64,000 nt of DNA. Source: Cherax quadricarinatus. Lineage: Eukaryota; Arthropoda; Malacostraca; Decapoda; Parastacidae. Positions 23,155 to 33,774 of the stretch are shown in pieces. The translations under genes were made by a program, and so were the position numbers. Positions within the stretch are counted from its first letter, which is position 1; each line of letters starts with the position of its first letter. The notes under the pieces are model-generated. The model did not search any database. It saw nothing but the letters and a program-made list of their open reading frames with translations, and was not told the DNA's origin. The DNA lies in NCBI RefSeq assembly GCF_038502225.1, contig NC_091382.1, positions 13,425,538 through 13,489,537 of the forward strand. Reading direction: 5' to 3'.

Positions 23155-23182
23155 ACTCAGTCTGAGTATTCTCAGACTGAGT
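23155..23182. other. Perfect 11-bp-arm hairpin
   Basis: ACTCAGTCTGA (23155-23165) and TCAGACTGAGT (23172-23182) are perfect reverse complements around GTATTC. It lies 140 bp from the previous hairpin in the same intron. Confidence 0.6.
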
Positions 23183-23548
23183 GGAAAACCTAGACATCCA
23201 AGGACATTTCAACTTCTATCAAGTCACTAATATCTGTCAAACGTTCATCCATCACCATAGCTCTACGCAGTTCCTGTGTCACAAGGGGTTCAAAATCATC
23301 CTATAGTTAGCAGTCAGGTATGGGCTGTTGAACCCAAACAGGTAATTAGAAAAAATCTCAGTTTCTGACATGTGCTGAGTAACACCCCTAAGGGTAATTA
23401 TACTTATACAACCAATTTGGTTCAAACAGCTGAAGTGCAGTTGTATCGTCGGCTCCAAGAATGTTCTGGAAGCGGCTGTGGAATGTTGAGTCGTCATCAA
23501 GCTAAGTCTTATTTACACTTTACAATATTTGACATTGCTAAAACCCCA

Positions 23549-23800
23549 CAACATTCAAGGTAAACAACATGGAAGGTAAACATTATCGAAAGTAAGGAAC
23601 ATGGAAGGTAAACATGAAAGACAAACAGCCTGGAAGATAAACAACATGGAATGTAAGCAACATGGAAGGTAAACAAAGTGGAATGTAAAAAATGTAAATG
23701 TAAACAAAATGAAAAGTTTGCAACATGGAAGATAAACAACATGAAAGGTAAACATGGAAGGTCAACAACAGATGAACAACATAAAAGAAAGAACAACATA
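23549..23800. repeat. Degenerate 16-bp-type minisatellite
   Basis: Irregular copies of the GTAAACAACATGGAAG family with variable spacing and many changes (GATAAACAACATGGAATG, GTAAACATGGAAG). It appears to be an old outlier of the neighbouring arrays. Confidence 0.7.
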
Positions 23801-23939
23801 GCACAAAAACACAATAGAATTTAAAACCCACTGAAAATAAACTTTATGGAACCAATACAACATAGAATGTAAAGAATAAAGGAGAAAAGAGGAAAAGAGT
23901 TTGGTAGGTGAATACAGTCGCAGGTAAACTGCAAGGCAG

Positions 23940-25190
23940 GTTCACAACATGGAAGGTAAACACTATGGTAGACAACATGGAAGGTAAACACTGTGGAAGA
24001 CAACATGGAAGGTAAACACTGTGGAAGACAACATGGAAGGTAAACACTATGGTAGACAACATGGATAGTAAACACTATGGTAGACAACATGGAAGGTAAT
24101 CACTATGGTAGACAACATGGAAGGTAATCACTATGGTAGACAACATGGAAGGTAAACACTGTGGCAGACAACATGGAAGGTAAATACTGTGGTAGACAAC
24201 ATGGAAGGTAAACAATGCAGTATACAACATGGAAGGTAAACACTGTGGTAGATAACATGGTAGGTAAACACTATGGTAGACAACATGGAAGGTAAACACT
24301 ATGGTAGACAACATGGAAGGTAAACACTATGGTAGACAACATGGAAGGTGAAAACTGTGCTAGACAACATGGAAGGTAAACACTATGGTAGACAACATGG
24401 AAGGCAAACACTATGGTAGACAACATTGAAGGTAAACACTGCAGTAGACAACATGGAAGGAAAACACTATGGTAGATAACATGGAAGGTAAACAATATGG
24501 TAGACAACATGGAAGGTAAACACTGTGGTAGACAACATGGAAGGCAAACACTATGGTAGACAACATTGAAGGTAAACACTGCAGTAGACAACATGGAAGG
24601 TAAACACTATGGTAGATAACATGGAAGGTAAACAATATGGTAGACATCATGGAAGGTAAGCACTGTGGTAGATAATATGGAAGGCAAACACTATGGTAAA
24701 CAACATGGCAGGTAAGTGCTGTGGTAGACAACATGGAAGGTAAACATTATGGTAGACAACATGGAAGGTAAACACTGTGGTAGACAACATGGAAGGCAAA
24801 CACTATGGTAGAAAACATGGAAGGTAAACACAGTAGTAGACAACATAGAAGATAAACGCTGTGGTAGACAACGTGGAAGGTAATGCTAGGTAGACAACGT
24901 GGAAGTTAAATGCTCTGGTAGACAATATAAAAAGTAAACACTATGGTAGACAACATGGAAGGTAAATGCTGTGGTAGACAACATGGAAGGTAAATGCTGT
25001 GGTAGACAACATGGAAGGTAAACACGATGGTAGACAACATGGAAGGTAAACACTATGGTAGACAACATGGAAGGTGAAAACTCTGGTAGGCAACATGGAA
25101 GGTAAACACTTTGGTAGACAGCATGGAAGGTAAACACTCTGGTAGACAACATGGAAGGTAAACACCAAGGAGGAAAAAACACTGTAGAAG
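23940..25190. repeat. Minisatellite with 28-bp unit
   Basis: About 43 copies of a 28-bp unit made of GTAAACACTATGGTAG followed by ACAACATGGAAG. The unit equals one 16-bp minisatellite unit plus a second that has lost its first four bases. Because 28 is not a multiple of three, each frame cycles through three registers over 84 bp, which gives the minus-strand ORFs with a 28-residue period (MLSTIVFTFHVVYHSVYLP); I do not consider them genes. The array fills the intron up to 130 bp from the splice donor of the upstream FN3 exon. Confidence 0.9.
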
Positions 25191-25320
25191 ATAACCAACA
25201 TAATATGAGCTCTATAGAGAGTAAACAAGATGAAAGGTAAACAATTTGAGAAGTAAATGTCAATTAAGGTAAATAGCTTTGCTGTAGGAGAGAGAGTAAA
25301 CACTGCACCTGACATATTAC

Positions 25321-25566
25321 CTGTGTCCAGTGTTGTAGCGCTGCTGTATGTTACTAGCGACTCGTCCTGGTACACAGATATCAGAGTTATAATATAAGCT
25401 GTACAAGGTTGTAAGTTGTTAATTACGACTGAGGTTCCATATATTACTTGAGTGTCACTACCAGCAGTCACGGTGTAGTAGAGAGGAGGTTCATCAGGTG
25501 GATCCCATGTCACAGTGAGACTTGTAGCACTTGCCGTCACTGCCACGTTCTGTGGTGGACCGCGGC
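25321..25566 (-). CDS. Exon encoding one fibronectin type III domain (upstream exon)
   Basis: A 246-bp exon on the minus strand between a GTGTCTCAG acceptor (ending at 25567) and a GTAATA donor (25320-25315), phase 1 at both ends. The protein reads RGPPQNVAVTASATSLTVTW (strands A-B with the invariant Trp), then DPPDEPPLYYTVTAG, VVINNLQPCTAYIITLISVY (Leu-x6-Tyr of strands E-F) and ATTLDT at the end, a complete FN3 fold. It is the exon just before 21684-21971; joined, they form an FN3-FN3 tandem. Element A1 sits immediately 5' of this exon, with only about 11 bp of intron between the exon and the flanking 155-bp repeat. The gene continues outside what I can recognise, so no product name is given. 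Confidence 0.85.
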
Positions 25567-25577
25567 CTGAGACACAT

Positions 25578-25732
25578 AATATTTTAAACATGTTGTTTAT
25601 AATGTTAATGTTAAAATAGAAATAAAACATTTATAAATGAGAGACGTAGTTAATGATAATATAATTAAATGTACTTCATTAATATTCAGAAATTATTTCT
25701 TATATAAGAAAAAAGTATTATCTCTCATAATT
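25578..25732. repeat. 155-bp direct repeat flanking element A1, left copy
   Basis: Matches 38863-39017 in the same orientation over about 155 bp with three visible differences, all A here and G there, clustered at 25678-25685. The left copy joins the FN3 splice acceptor on one side and the first base of A1 on the other. The right copy follows the A1 poly(A). This is the arrangement of a target-site duplication, but unusually long. Confidence 0.85.
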
Positions 25733-25866
25733 GGTCATTCGATGCCTGACTACGGTGGAGTGCGGTTGTGCTCAGCACCCCTCTGCTGTTTTTCAGGCGA
25801 GCTACCACAGTACATCAACAACCATTGAGTAGTGTGGACGTGCGCTGCTCATTTTGGGATATCAAA

Positions 25867-27117
25867 ATGGCTGAACATACAGTACGGAGAGTAAATACTA
25901 TCTGCATAGAGCTGGTTCGTGGTACGTTAAGTGGAGATACGATGAACGTACTTCTCCCTAACATCATCAGGGACACATATGGTATCCCCAACGAGGAATT
26001 ATATGGCGTCGCTCTTAATGGTTTGACAAGAATCTTCGTGAAATTTCTGAGAGCCGGCTTCTACACAAGAATTGTCGAGCAGTACCAGGAACAACGCATG
26101 AGTGTGAATTCAGCGATGGATGTTGTGTTACATGATGTTTCTAAGTACTTCACATGGGTGAAGGTACGGAATGTACCCTTCGAGGCTACGGCGTATGGAC
26201 TACAGGAGTTTTTTCGCAGTTATGGGACAGTGCATTCTGCAACCATGGGGATATGGAGGGATGGTCCGTATGAAGGAATGCCGGAAGGTTCTTACACCCT
26301 TAAAATGTCTTTAACAAGGCCTATACCATCCTATGTAACGATGACCGGTTGTAGAACACAGGTTTATGTGTACTATGCGGGTTAGAGAAAAACATGTCGT
26401 CTGTGCAGCTCTTATGAGCACATGGCAGCCCAGTGTCCTAGGAGGCGGGCTCCTCGAATTCTGGAAACGCCGATTGTGATTCAACAGTCGTGTGATTTGG
26501 TGCCTGGCTCTGTTGCCTCGGGAGGCCGGAGGCCTGATCTCTGGAGCGAGGAGGTCGACCGGGAGGTGGCAGAGGAGGAGACGTGTGTCACTATCCCAGG
26601 GGAGTCGGGGGAGTCGAAGGTGTTATCTGAGGAGTCTTTAGTCCAGGAAGCTTCGACTCAGGAGGGTTTACTGGCAGATGTCATCAAGGATTTTTTGGAT
26701 GGGGATGAGCCCGGTGCAGAAGGTGTCCTCAGTTTATGTGAAGTTGGAGAGCTGGAGGGACAACAAATTGTGGAGAAAGACTTGAGTAAGAAAAGGCTGG
26801 AGCGTGTGGTGGCCGTGGAGGTACACCAGGAGGATTCGTATGAGGGTGAGATGTGTGTAAGTGGAAGTTCTAGAAAAAGAACTGCGGCATCAGAGATAGA
26901 CGAGGTTATTACCCCGGGGCAGAGGCCGGGGAAGAAGTCATGGGCAGCGGTTGTGGAGCCGATGCCACATAGTGGTAGAGGTGCGCCTGAGTTGCACAGT
27001 GGGAGAGGGAGGGGGGAGGTGACTGCACAGGATAACTCGAGTGGAAAGGGAATACGTAATGTGAAAAGTGCAGCGAGTAAATCCCAGCGGCATAGGGGAA
27101 AGCCGCCACTTCTATAA
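25867..27117 (+). pseudogene. Element A1 ORF1 (RRM-like, CCHC knuckle), one nonsense codon
   Basis: RNA-binding protein of the LINE, 416 codons from the ATG in ATCAAAATGGC. The N-terminal part is RRVNTICIELVRGT.. to about residue 90; an RRM-like fold (FTWVKVRNVPFEATAYG ... YTLKMSLTRPIPSYV) spans about residues 95-170; a CCHC knuckle CRLCSSYEHMAAQC follows, then an acidic low-complexity tail with WSEEVDREV, VEVHQED, SSRKRTA and TPGQRPGKKSW, ending RHRGKPPLL. A TAG at 26383-26385 replaces the Gln codon just before the knuckle (AGQRKTC in element B), and the frame continues open after it. That one change is the only defect I see. Confidence 0.85.
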
Positions 27118-27128
27118 TTTTCAGAAGT

Positions 27129-29069
27129 GTCACGCTTAATGTCAATGGACTTAAGACTGAGGTTAAGAAAGTTTGGTTGGAGTCGTTTTTACGGCGGTTT
27201 GATGTAGATATTTGCTTTTTGCAAGAGCATAATCATAGGGCTGGTTGTGTGTTGTGGTTAAAAGGATATCGGATGTATGTTACCAGTGGTTTGCAATTGA
27301 AAGGTGGGGTAGCAGTGGCGATAAAGGAGACCAGCCCCTTGCGTGTCATCGGCTGGGAAGAGGGGGGGGGTGGGAGGGTCGTGAGGGTGGATGGTGTCTG
27401 GGGTGAGAGTCGAGCTAGTTTTGTAGGAGTTTACATGCCAGCAACTAGCAATACCAGGGTAAAAGTAGATTTTGTCAGAGAGGTATTGCTGTATCACTTG
27501 AGAGGTTTGCCTGCTATAACAGTAATAGGTGGTGATTGGAATTGTGTGATTAGGAGTGGTGATGTCGAACCGAGAGGGGCGGGTTGTGTGCTGAGTGTGC
27601 TGAGGGATGTATTGCGAGATATTGGGGTTGTTGATGTGGTGGGGAGGGGGGGATACCTAGTGGAGCACACGTTCGTCCGTAGGGGATATGAAGCGCGATT
27701 GGACAGAATTTATATTAAGCAGGGTATAGATGTTGTGACGGTGCAAACCTTCGATGTGGGGTTTTCGGATCACAGGGCGGTAATAGCAGATTTGAAGTGG
27801 GATGGAGTGGTGCGTATTTATTCTGGGTACTGGAAATTAAATGTAAGGCTTCTTAAGGAGGAGGAGGAGGAGGGGCCTTTTTTCAGTGATTGGTGGTTGC
27901 CTTTTTGGGAGGCTAGGGACAGGGAGATAGATCTGTTAGATTGGTGGGAAATGCAGGCAAAACCGGGAATAGCGAATTTTTTTAAGGTTAGGGGACGGGA
28001 AGAGGCGAGGTGGCGTTTTGGGTTGCAAAATTATCTGGTGGGACAGTTGCAAGATTGTTATGTTGGGGGAGGTGGTAGGAGGGATGACATGGACAGTCTG
28101 CGGAGCAGGATCGCTGAATTACACAATGATAGGTTTGATGCAATTAGGGTTAGGGCGGGGTTAGAGGATGTATTGTGGGGTGATAAGCCGTCTGGGTTTG
28201 TTTTACGTAAATTTAGGGACCGACAGAGTGTAACCACCATTCTACAATTGGAGACAAGCCCTGGGGTGGGAGGGTATCCAGTGGGTCGAGTCCTATCCAA
28301 TACGGAAAGTATGAGTCTCTATGCTGATAGTTGGTTTAGGGAGAAATGGAGTTGGAGGGAGGGGGGTTCCTGGGAGGGTATTTTTGAAGGGGGGTTCCAT
28401 AGCATTTTAAGTGAGCAGGATAGAGTGGGGTTGGAGGTTGGTATAAGTGAGGTTGAGGTGGAAGAAGCAGTTTTCGGGATGAGTACCGGGAAAACACCAG
28501 GGATAGACGGTATACCAAATGATTTTTATAGAGCACATTGGGGGTGTATTAGGCAGTGCTTTGTTAGGCTATTGGATCATATGTTAACTAGTGGGAAGTT
28601 GGGCACATCGCAAAGTACGGGTGTCATAGTTTTGGTGCCAAAGAAGAGGGGGGGTAGAGAGTTGAGTGCTTACCGAGCAATATCTTTGATGTGTGCAGAT
28701 TACAAGGTTTTTGCGAAAATTTTGGGTAATAGACTGAAGAAGGTCATGGGGTCGGTGATACATGGGGGACAATTTGGTATCCCGGGGAGGAGTATGCGGG
28801 TAGGTCATGGACGTATTCGGGATTTCCTTGAGGGTAGTAGTAAGGGAGGTATTCTAGGTCTGGATTGGGAGAAAGCTTATGATTATGTGGATAGGGAATT
28901 TTTGTTTGAGAGTATGGTGAGAATGGGTTTTGGAGGGAGGGTGGTTGGATGGGTGAGGACATTGTATGAGAATGCATCGATGAGAGTACAGGTAAATGGT
29001 AGGTTGGGTAGTTCAGTAAGCATGGGGAGGGGTTTAAGGCAGGGGTGTCCACTCTCCCAAATACTCTTT
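27129..29069 (+). pseudogene. Element A1 ORF2, 5' part (endonuclease and first half of RT)
   Basis: The frame starts around VTLNVNGLKTEVKKVW with no in-frame ATG near the endonuclease start. APE-type endonuclease motifs: NVNGL, CFLQEHN, VIGGDWNC, RLDRIY and GFSDHRAVI. The RT begins near GMSTGKTPGIDGIPNDFYRA and includes ILVPKK-type and YRAISLMCADYKVFAKIL blocks, motif A GLDWEKAYDYVD and motif B RGLRQGCPLSQILF, where element B is inserted. No stop occurs in this part. The rest of the gene is at 35340-36710. Confidence 0.85.
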
Positions 29070-29159
29070 CATTCGTCTCTCGACCTCCGGGGAGAGAGGA
29101 CGCACGGCTAGTAGCTACACCTGCCCTCTGGTGGTGACCTTTAGCAACTAGAAGACAAA

Positions 29160-30434
29160 ATGGCGTACCGAGTGGGACAAAGGATTAACACTGTTTGTAT
29201 ACAGCTGGTACGTGGCACGCTTACTGGAGCAACAATGCATACATTGCTACCTGCGATCATCAGGGACGCCTATGGTGTCCCCAACGAGGAAGTATATGGT
29301 GTTGCCTTGAATGGGATGACCAGAGTATTCCTAAAACTGAATCGTACCGGCGTCTACGACAGACTTGTTGAAGAGTATCAGGAGAGGAAGGTGACGGTGA
29401 ACTCGGCAGTGGACGTCGTTATGCATGACGTATCCAGATACTATACGTGGGTGAAGGTCAGGAATGTCCCTTTCGAGGCGACGGCGTATAGTATACAGGA
29501 GGTATTCAACAACTACGGTAAAGTTCATTCGGCAACGATGGGAGTATGGACAGAAGGGCCATATAAGGGACGACCTGAGGGCTCTTATACCCTCAAAATG
29601 ACGTTGGCTAGGCCTATACCGTCCTACGTCATGTTGGTGGAGTCCAGGACGCAGGTTTTTGTACACTATGCCGGCCAGAGAAAGACCTGTCGACTTTGTG
29701 GCTCATATGATCATATGGCAGCTCACTGTCCTAGAAGGCAGCCTACCAGGGCTCCTGGTACGTTGGCAGTGGAGCAGAGACCATGTGAGTTGATGCCTGA
29801 GTTGGGAGAGGTGGAACCAGTGACGAGTGGTCGATGGAGTGAAGAGGTAGAACGGGAAGTATCGACGGTCGGTACCTGTGTTACCATCCCAGAGGTGACA
29901 GGGGAGGGGCCCCCATCGCCTGAGGGACGGGTGGACGTGGAAGAGTCTACCCAGGAGAAGTTGCTGGATGCGGTGCTGAAGGAGTTCTTCGACGAGACGG
30001 TGGCCGGGGAGGATGGTCCTGAGAAGTCAAGTGAGATACAGCTGATGGTTGAGCAGCAGGAACAGGTGAAGGGTTCGAGGAATGCCAGAGAGGACATGGA
30101 AGTGGTGGTGGAAGTCCATCAGGAGGACGTGCAGGAAGTAGATTTGTGTGTGAGTGAGAGCTCACGAAAAAGGACTGCGGGTGCTTTTGACCTCGATGAG
30201 GTTTTAACACCTGGGCAGAGACCCGGGAAGAAGTCATGGGTAGTTGTAGGGGAAAAGGTAGGCAGGGGAGGGGGTGTACCGGGGAAGATCAGTGGGGGGG
30301 GGCAAGGAGGGGCTGGAGGCCAGGTTAGAAAAAAGGATAAAAATGGTACAGGTACTGAGAAAGGTGAAGTGAGTAAGATACAGCGGCATAGGGGTAAGCC
30401 CCCTCTTCTAGCAAATTCAAGTGTGTCACAATAA
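29160..30434 (+). CDS. Element B ORF1: RRM-like, CCHC-knuckle RNA-binding protein
   Basis: An intact 424-residue ORF1 from the ATG in ACAAAATGGCG. Residues 1-90 form the conserved N-terminal region (GQRINTVCIQLVRGTLTGAT, GVPNEEVYGVALNGM). An RRM-like segment runs about 94-170 (YYTWVKVRNVPFEAT ... SYTLKMTLARPIPSYV). A CCHC knuckle CRLCGSYDHMAAHC lies at 177-190. The C-terminal half is acidic and Pro/Gly-rich with four islands shared by all copies in the window: WSEEVEREV, VEVHQED..SSRKRTAG, LTPGQRPGKKSW and QRHRGKPPLL. It presumably binds LINE RNA in the RNP. The stop is 11-14 bp before the first ORF2 residues, which lie in the -1 frame. Confidence 0.9.
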   Translation: MAYRVGQRINTVCIQLVRGTLTGATMHTLLPAIIRDAYGVPNEEVYGVALNGMTRVFLKLNRTGVYDRLVEEYQERKVTVNSAVDVVMHDVSRYYTWVKVRNVPFEATAYSIQEVFNNYGKVHSATMGVWTEGPYKGRPEGSYTLKMTLARPIPSYVMLVESRTQVFVHYAGQRKTCRLCGSYDHMAAHCPRRQPTRAPGTLAVEQRPCELMPELGEVEPVTSGRWSEEVEREVSTVGTCVTIPEVTGEGPPSPEGRVDVEESTQEKLLDAVLKEFFDETVAGEDGPEKSSEIQLMVEQQEQVKGSRNAREDMEVVVEVHQEDVQEVDLCVSESSRKRTAGAFDLDEVLTPGQRPGKKSWVVVGEKVGRGGGVPGKISGGGQGGAGGQVRKKDKNGTGTEKGEVSKIQRHRGKPPLLANSSVSQ

Positions 30435-33400
30435 ATGTCAATGGGCTTAAATCTGAGGTAAAAAGGGTTTGGTTAGAGTGGTTTTTACGAAGGTTTGATG
30501 TGGATGTATGTTTTTTGCAGGAGCATAACCATAGGTTAGGGAGTGAATTGAGTTTGAGGGGTTATAAAATGTTTGTCAGTAATGCTTTGCAATTAAAAGG
30601 AGGGGTAGCAGTAGCTGTAAAGGAGACCAGCCCATTGCGTGTCATGGGTTGGGAGGAGGGGGGAGGGGGGAGGGGGGAGGGTTGTAAGGGTAGATGGGCA
30701 CTGGGGGGTGAGGAGAGTATGTTTCATTGGTGTATATATGCCAGCATGTAACAATGTTAGAGTTAAAGTTGATTTTGTACGTGATGTTTTGATGTATTAT
30801 TTGCGGGGTTTACCTTCCATAACTGTAATTGGAGGTGATTGGAACTGTGTGATTAGGTATGGGGATGTGACGCCGAGGGGGGCAGGATGTGTTTTGGGTG
30901 CACTACGGGATGTGTTGAGGGATGTAGGTGTTGTAGATGTGGTGGGCAGGGGGGAGTATGGGGTGGAGCACACGTTTATTCGTGGGAATTATGGGGCGAG
31001 GTTAGATAGGATATATGTGATGCAGGGGATTGGTGTGGAGAGAGTGAGGGCTTTTGATGTCGGTTTTTCGGATCACAGGACGGTGATAGCTGATCTGCGG
31101 GTGGATGGTATAGTTCGCATATATGCTGGGTATTGGAAATTGAATGTGAGGCTTCTGCAGGAGGGGGATGAAGGCTCATCCTTTGAGGAATGGTGGAGAC
31201 ATTGCTGGGAGGGTAGGGATGGTGGGATGGATTTGCTTGACTGGTGGGAGATGCGAGCAAAGACAGCAATAGCAGAGTTTTTTAGGATACGTGGAAAGGA
31301 ACAGGCAAGGTGGAGATATGGTTTGCAAAACTACCTGGAGGGACAGTTGAATGCTGTTTATGACGGGGGGGGAAGGGAAGATGTGCGAGGTGAGGTGGAT
31401 GGCTTAAGGAGTAGGATTGAAGGATTACATAATGAAAGGTTTAACGCGATTAGAGTTAGGGCAGGATTAGAGGAGGTGTTAAAGGGTGATCGACCATCAG
31501 GTTATGTCCTGAGAAAATTTAGGGAAAGGCAGATGGTGACTACCATAGCGCATCTAGTGGTCGCTGATGGAGGGGGGGGGGGTTATGTGGTGGGTCAAGG
31601 TCTTACTGATACAGATGATATTAGTGGTTATGCTGATTATTGGTTTAGGGAGAAATGGAGGAGGAACAAGGAAGTTGTCAGTGAGGAGGTATTTGGGGTT
31701 ATGCAGAATACTATTGTATTGGGACAAGAGGAACAGGAAATGCTGGAGGGTAGTATTAGTGAGGAGGAGGTGGGGGAGGCGGTTTACGGGATGAGTCAGG
31801 GTAAGACGCCGGGCATTGATGGAATACCGAATGATTTTTATAGAGTTTATTGGGAATGCATTAGGTATGGGTTAGTGGAAGTCTTGAATCATATGTGGAG
31901 CAGTGGGAGGATGGGGAAGACCCAGAAAACAGGGATCGTTGTGTTGGTGCCGAAGAAGAAGGATGGGAAAGTATTGAATGATTATAGAGCAATATCCTTA
32001 ATGTGTGCAGATTATAAAATTTATGCTAAAATTCTGGGCAATAGACTGAAGAAGGTTCTAGGATCAGTGGTACATGGGGGACAGTTTGGCATTCCGGGAA
32101 GAAGTATGAGGGACGGGCATAGTCAAATAAGGGATTTTATTGAGGACTGCACCGGAGGGGGAATACTTGGATTAGATTGGGCTAATGCGTATGATTGTGT
32201 GAATAGGGATTTCTTAAAAGTTTGTTTGGAACAGCTGGGTTTGGGGGAGAAGGTGGTGAGATGGGTGCAAACCTTGTATGAGGGAGCAGTTATTAGGGTA
32301 CAGGTTAATGGTAAGTTGGGGGACCCAGTACTGATGGAGAGAGGTTTGAGGCAGGGCTGTCCACTCTCTCAGTTATTGTTTGCCTGCGTACAGAATCCAT
32401 TTTATGGGCTGGTGGATGAGGTGATGATTGAACATGGGATTAGGGGGATTGTGGGGTACGTAGATGATACTACCGTGCTGGTAAGGCATGAGGAAGATCT
32501 AAGGAAAGTTGGTGGAATCATTCAGATTTTTGGGGACGCCACGGGCATGAGAGTTAATTTAATGAAGTCGAGACTATTAGAGGTGGGGGATTGGGTGGGA
32601 GGGGGCTTGGGGGAGGGGTTGGGATGGTCAGTAGTGGACAGAATTAAGGTTTGTGGAATATGGTACATGGCGGAAGTGCAGGAAAGTAGGAAGATAAATT
32701 CGGAATTAGTTACGAGCAGGGTTTTGGGTAGGCTAGGAGGCTTAAGGGCTAGGGATGTAACATTACAGCAGAGAGTTTTAGTGGTCAACTCTCTGGTGTA
32801 TAGTAAGGTGTGGGCAGTGGCTGAGGTGTTCCCTTTAAGAGCAGAGGATATTGCAGAAATCCAGAGGAAGGTTCTAAGGTATGTGTGGGGGTTTGGGAGG
32901 GCATGGTTGAGCAAGGACGTGGTGATGACGGAGGGGAGACGTGGGGGTCTTGGCCTGATGTCATTGGGTCATAGAGTAATGGCTTTATATATTAAACAAA
33001 GATATATTCGGACTGGGGGGAATAGAGGAGTCAGGGTAGGTAGGGTAATGGAGGATGCACGAAGATGGTGGTGTGGAAGGGATTTGAGGTATTGTGAGGA
33101 TATGTTGAGGGTTTTATTACATGTTAAACAGGTGTCCACGTTTAAGGTCAAACGAATGGTGGGTGCTGTGGTAGGCAAGGGTGTCTTACAGGGACTTGCT
33201 GTATATCCAACATATGACTGGATAAGCATATGGAGGAAGTTTGGTTTGCTTAGAATACCAGCGAGGGTACGAGAGTTAGTATATCGTTTTCTGATGGGAA
33301 TATTGGCCTCTAGGGATGTGTTATATAAAATGGGTCTTGTGAGAGAGGACTCATGCTTGCATTGTGGGGACATCGAAACGGCCTTTCATGCGGTATATTT

Positions 33401-33774
33401 TTGTCCCTCTTTGGAGGGGGTGAGGTTATGGATGGTGAGAGTTATCAGATTTTTTTGGGGGGGGGCAATGGCCATTCCTACGGGCCTTAATGTTGGATGT
33501 AACTGGGGTGCCGGGTGATGTGGGTAGAGCCTTAATGTATGTTATGACGGATTATTTACATGTATCTTGGGGGATGAGGGAGGTTAGGGGAGAGTTGAGG
33601 ATAAAAGCGTTAGCAGCGAGATTTTATAGAACTATGTGTAGGAATAGGCAAGTCTATGGTGGGAGGTGGGTAGTTAGCTTTTCGGAGGGTTACCGGAATC
33701 TCACTGTGGGGGGCCTTCTTCTCATGAACCCAGGGGGCAGGCAAAGGGTTGGTCTCCTACCGGGGGATACATGA
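30418..33774 (+). pseudogene. Element B ORF2: endonuclease-reverse transcriptase, two G-run frameshifts
   Basis: About 1,100 codons. The frame opens near VTINVNGLKSEVKRVW without an ATG. Endonuclease: CFLQEHNH, VIGGDWNCVI, RLDRIYVMQG, GFSDHRTVI. RT: GKTPGIDGIPNDFY, VVLVPKKKDG, YRAISLMCADYKIYAKIL, motif A GLDWANAYDCVN, motif B RGLRQGCPLSQLLF, motif C YVDD in GYVDDTTVLV. The C-terminus has the zinc group CLHCGDIETAFHAVYFC (C-x2-C-x7-H-x4-C), common at the end of L1-group ORF2. The two breaks I found lie in G homopolymers, near 30650-30690 and 33458-33467. They could be real slippage mutations or assembly errors; if the latter, B could be active. Confidence 0.85.

Larger units (their letters stand above)
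22526..23548. other. Unique intron segment between minisatellites
   Basis: About 1 kb without recognisable coding potential. It starts with a CAGCCC(T)TTTC-type short repeat (22556-22605) and contains two strong hairpins, listed separately. I recognise no transposon in it. Confidence 0.5.

Noticed and set aside
1..25190. CRISPR array (regular direct repeats)
   Set aside because: The repeats are contiguous satellites without unique spacers, in an animal genome with introns.
23549..25263. Minus-strand ORFs rich in FHVVYHSVYLPCCLP repeats
   Set aside because: They are translations of the 28-bp minisatellite; period and composition follow from the repeat and there is no independent coding signal.
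27258..28808. Minus-strand ORFs opposite LINE ORF2 (Pro/Thr/Tyr-rich)
   Set aside because: Shadows produced by the G-rich, A-poor coding strand of the LINEs; the sense frame has all the conserved motifs.
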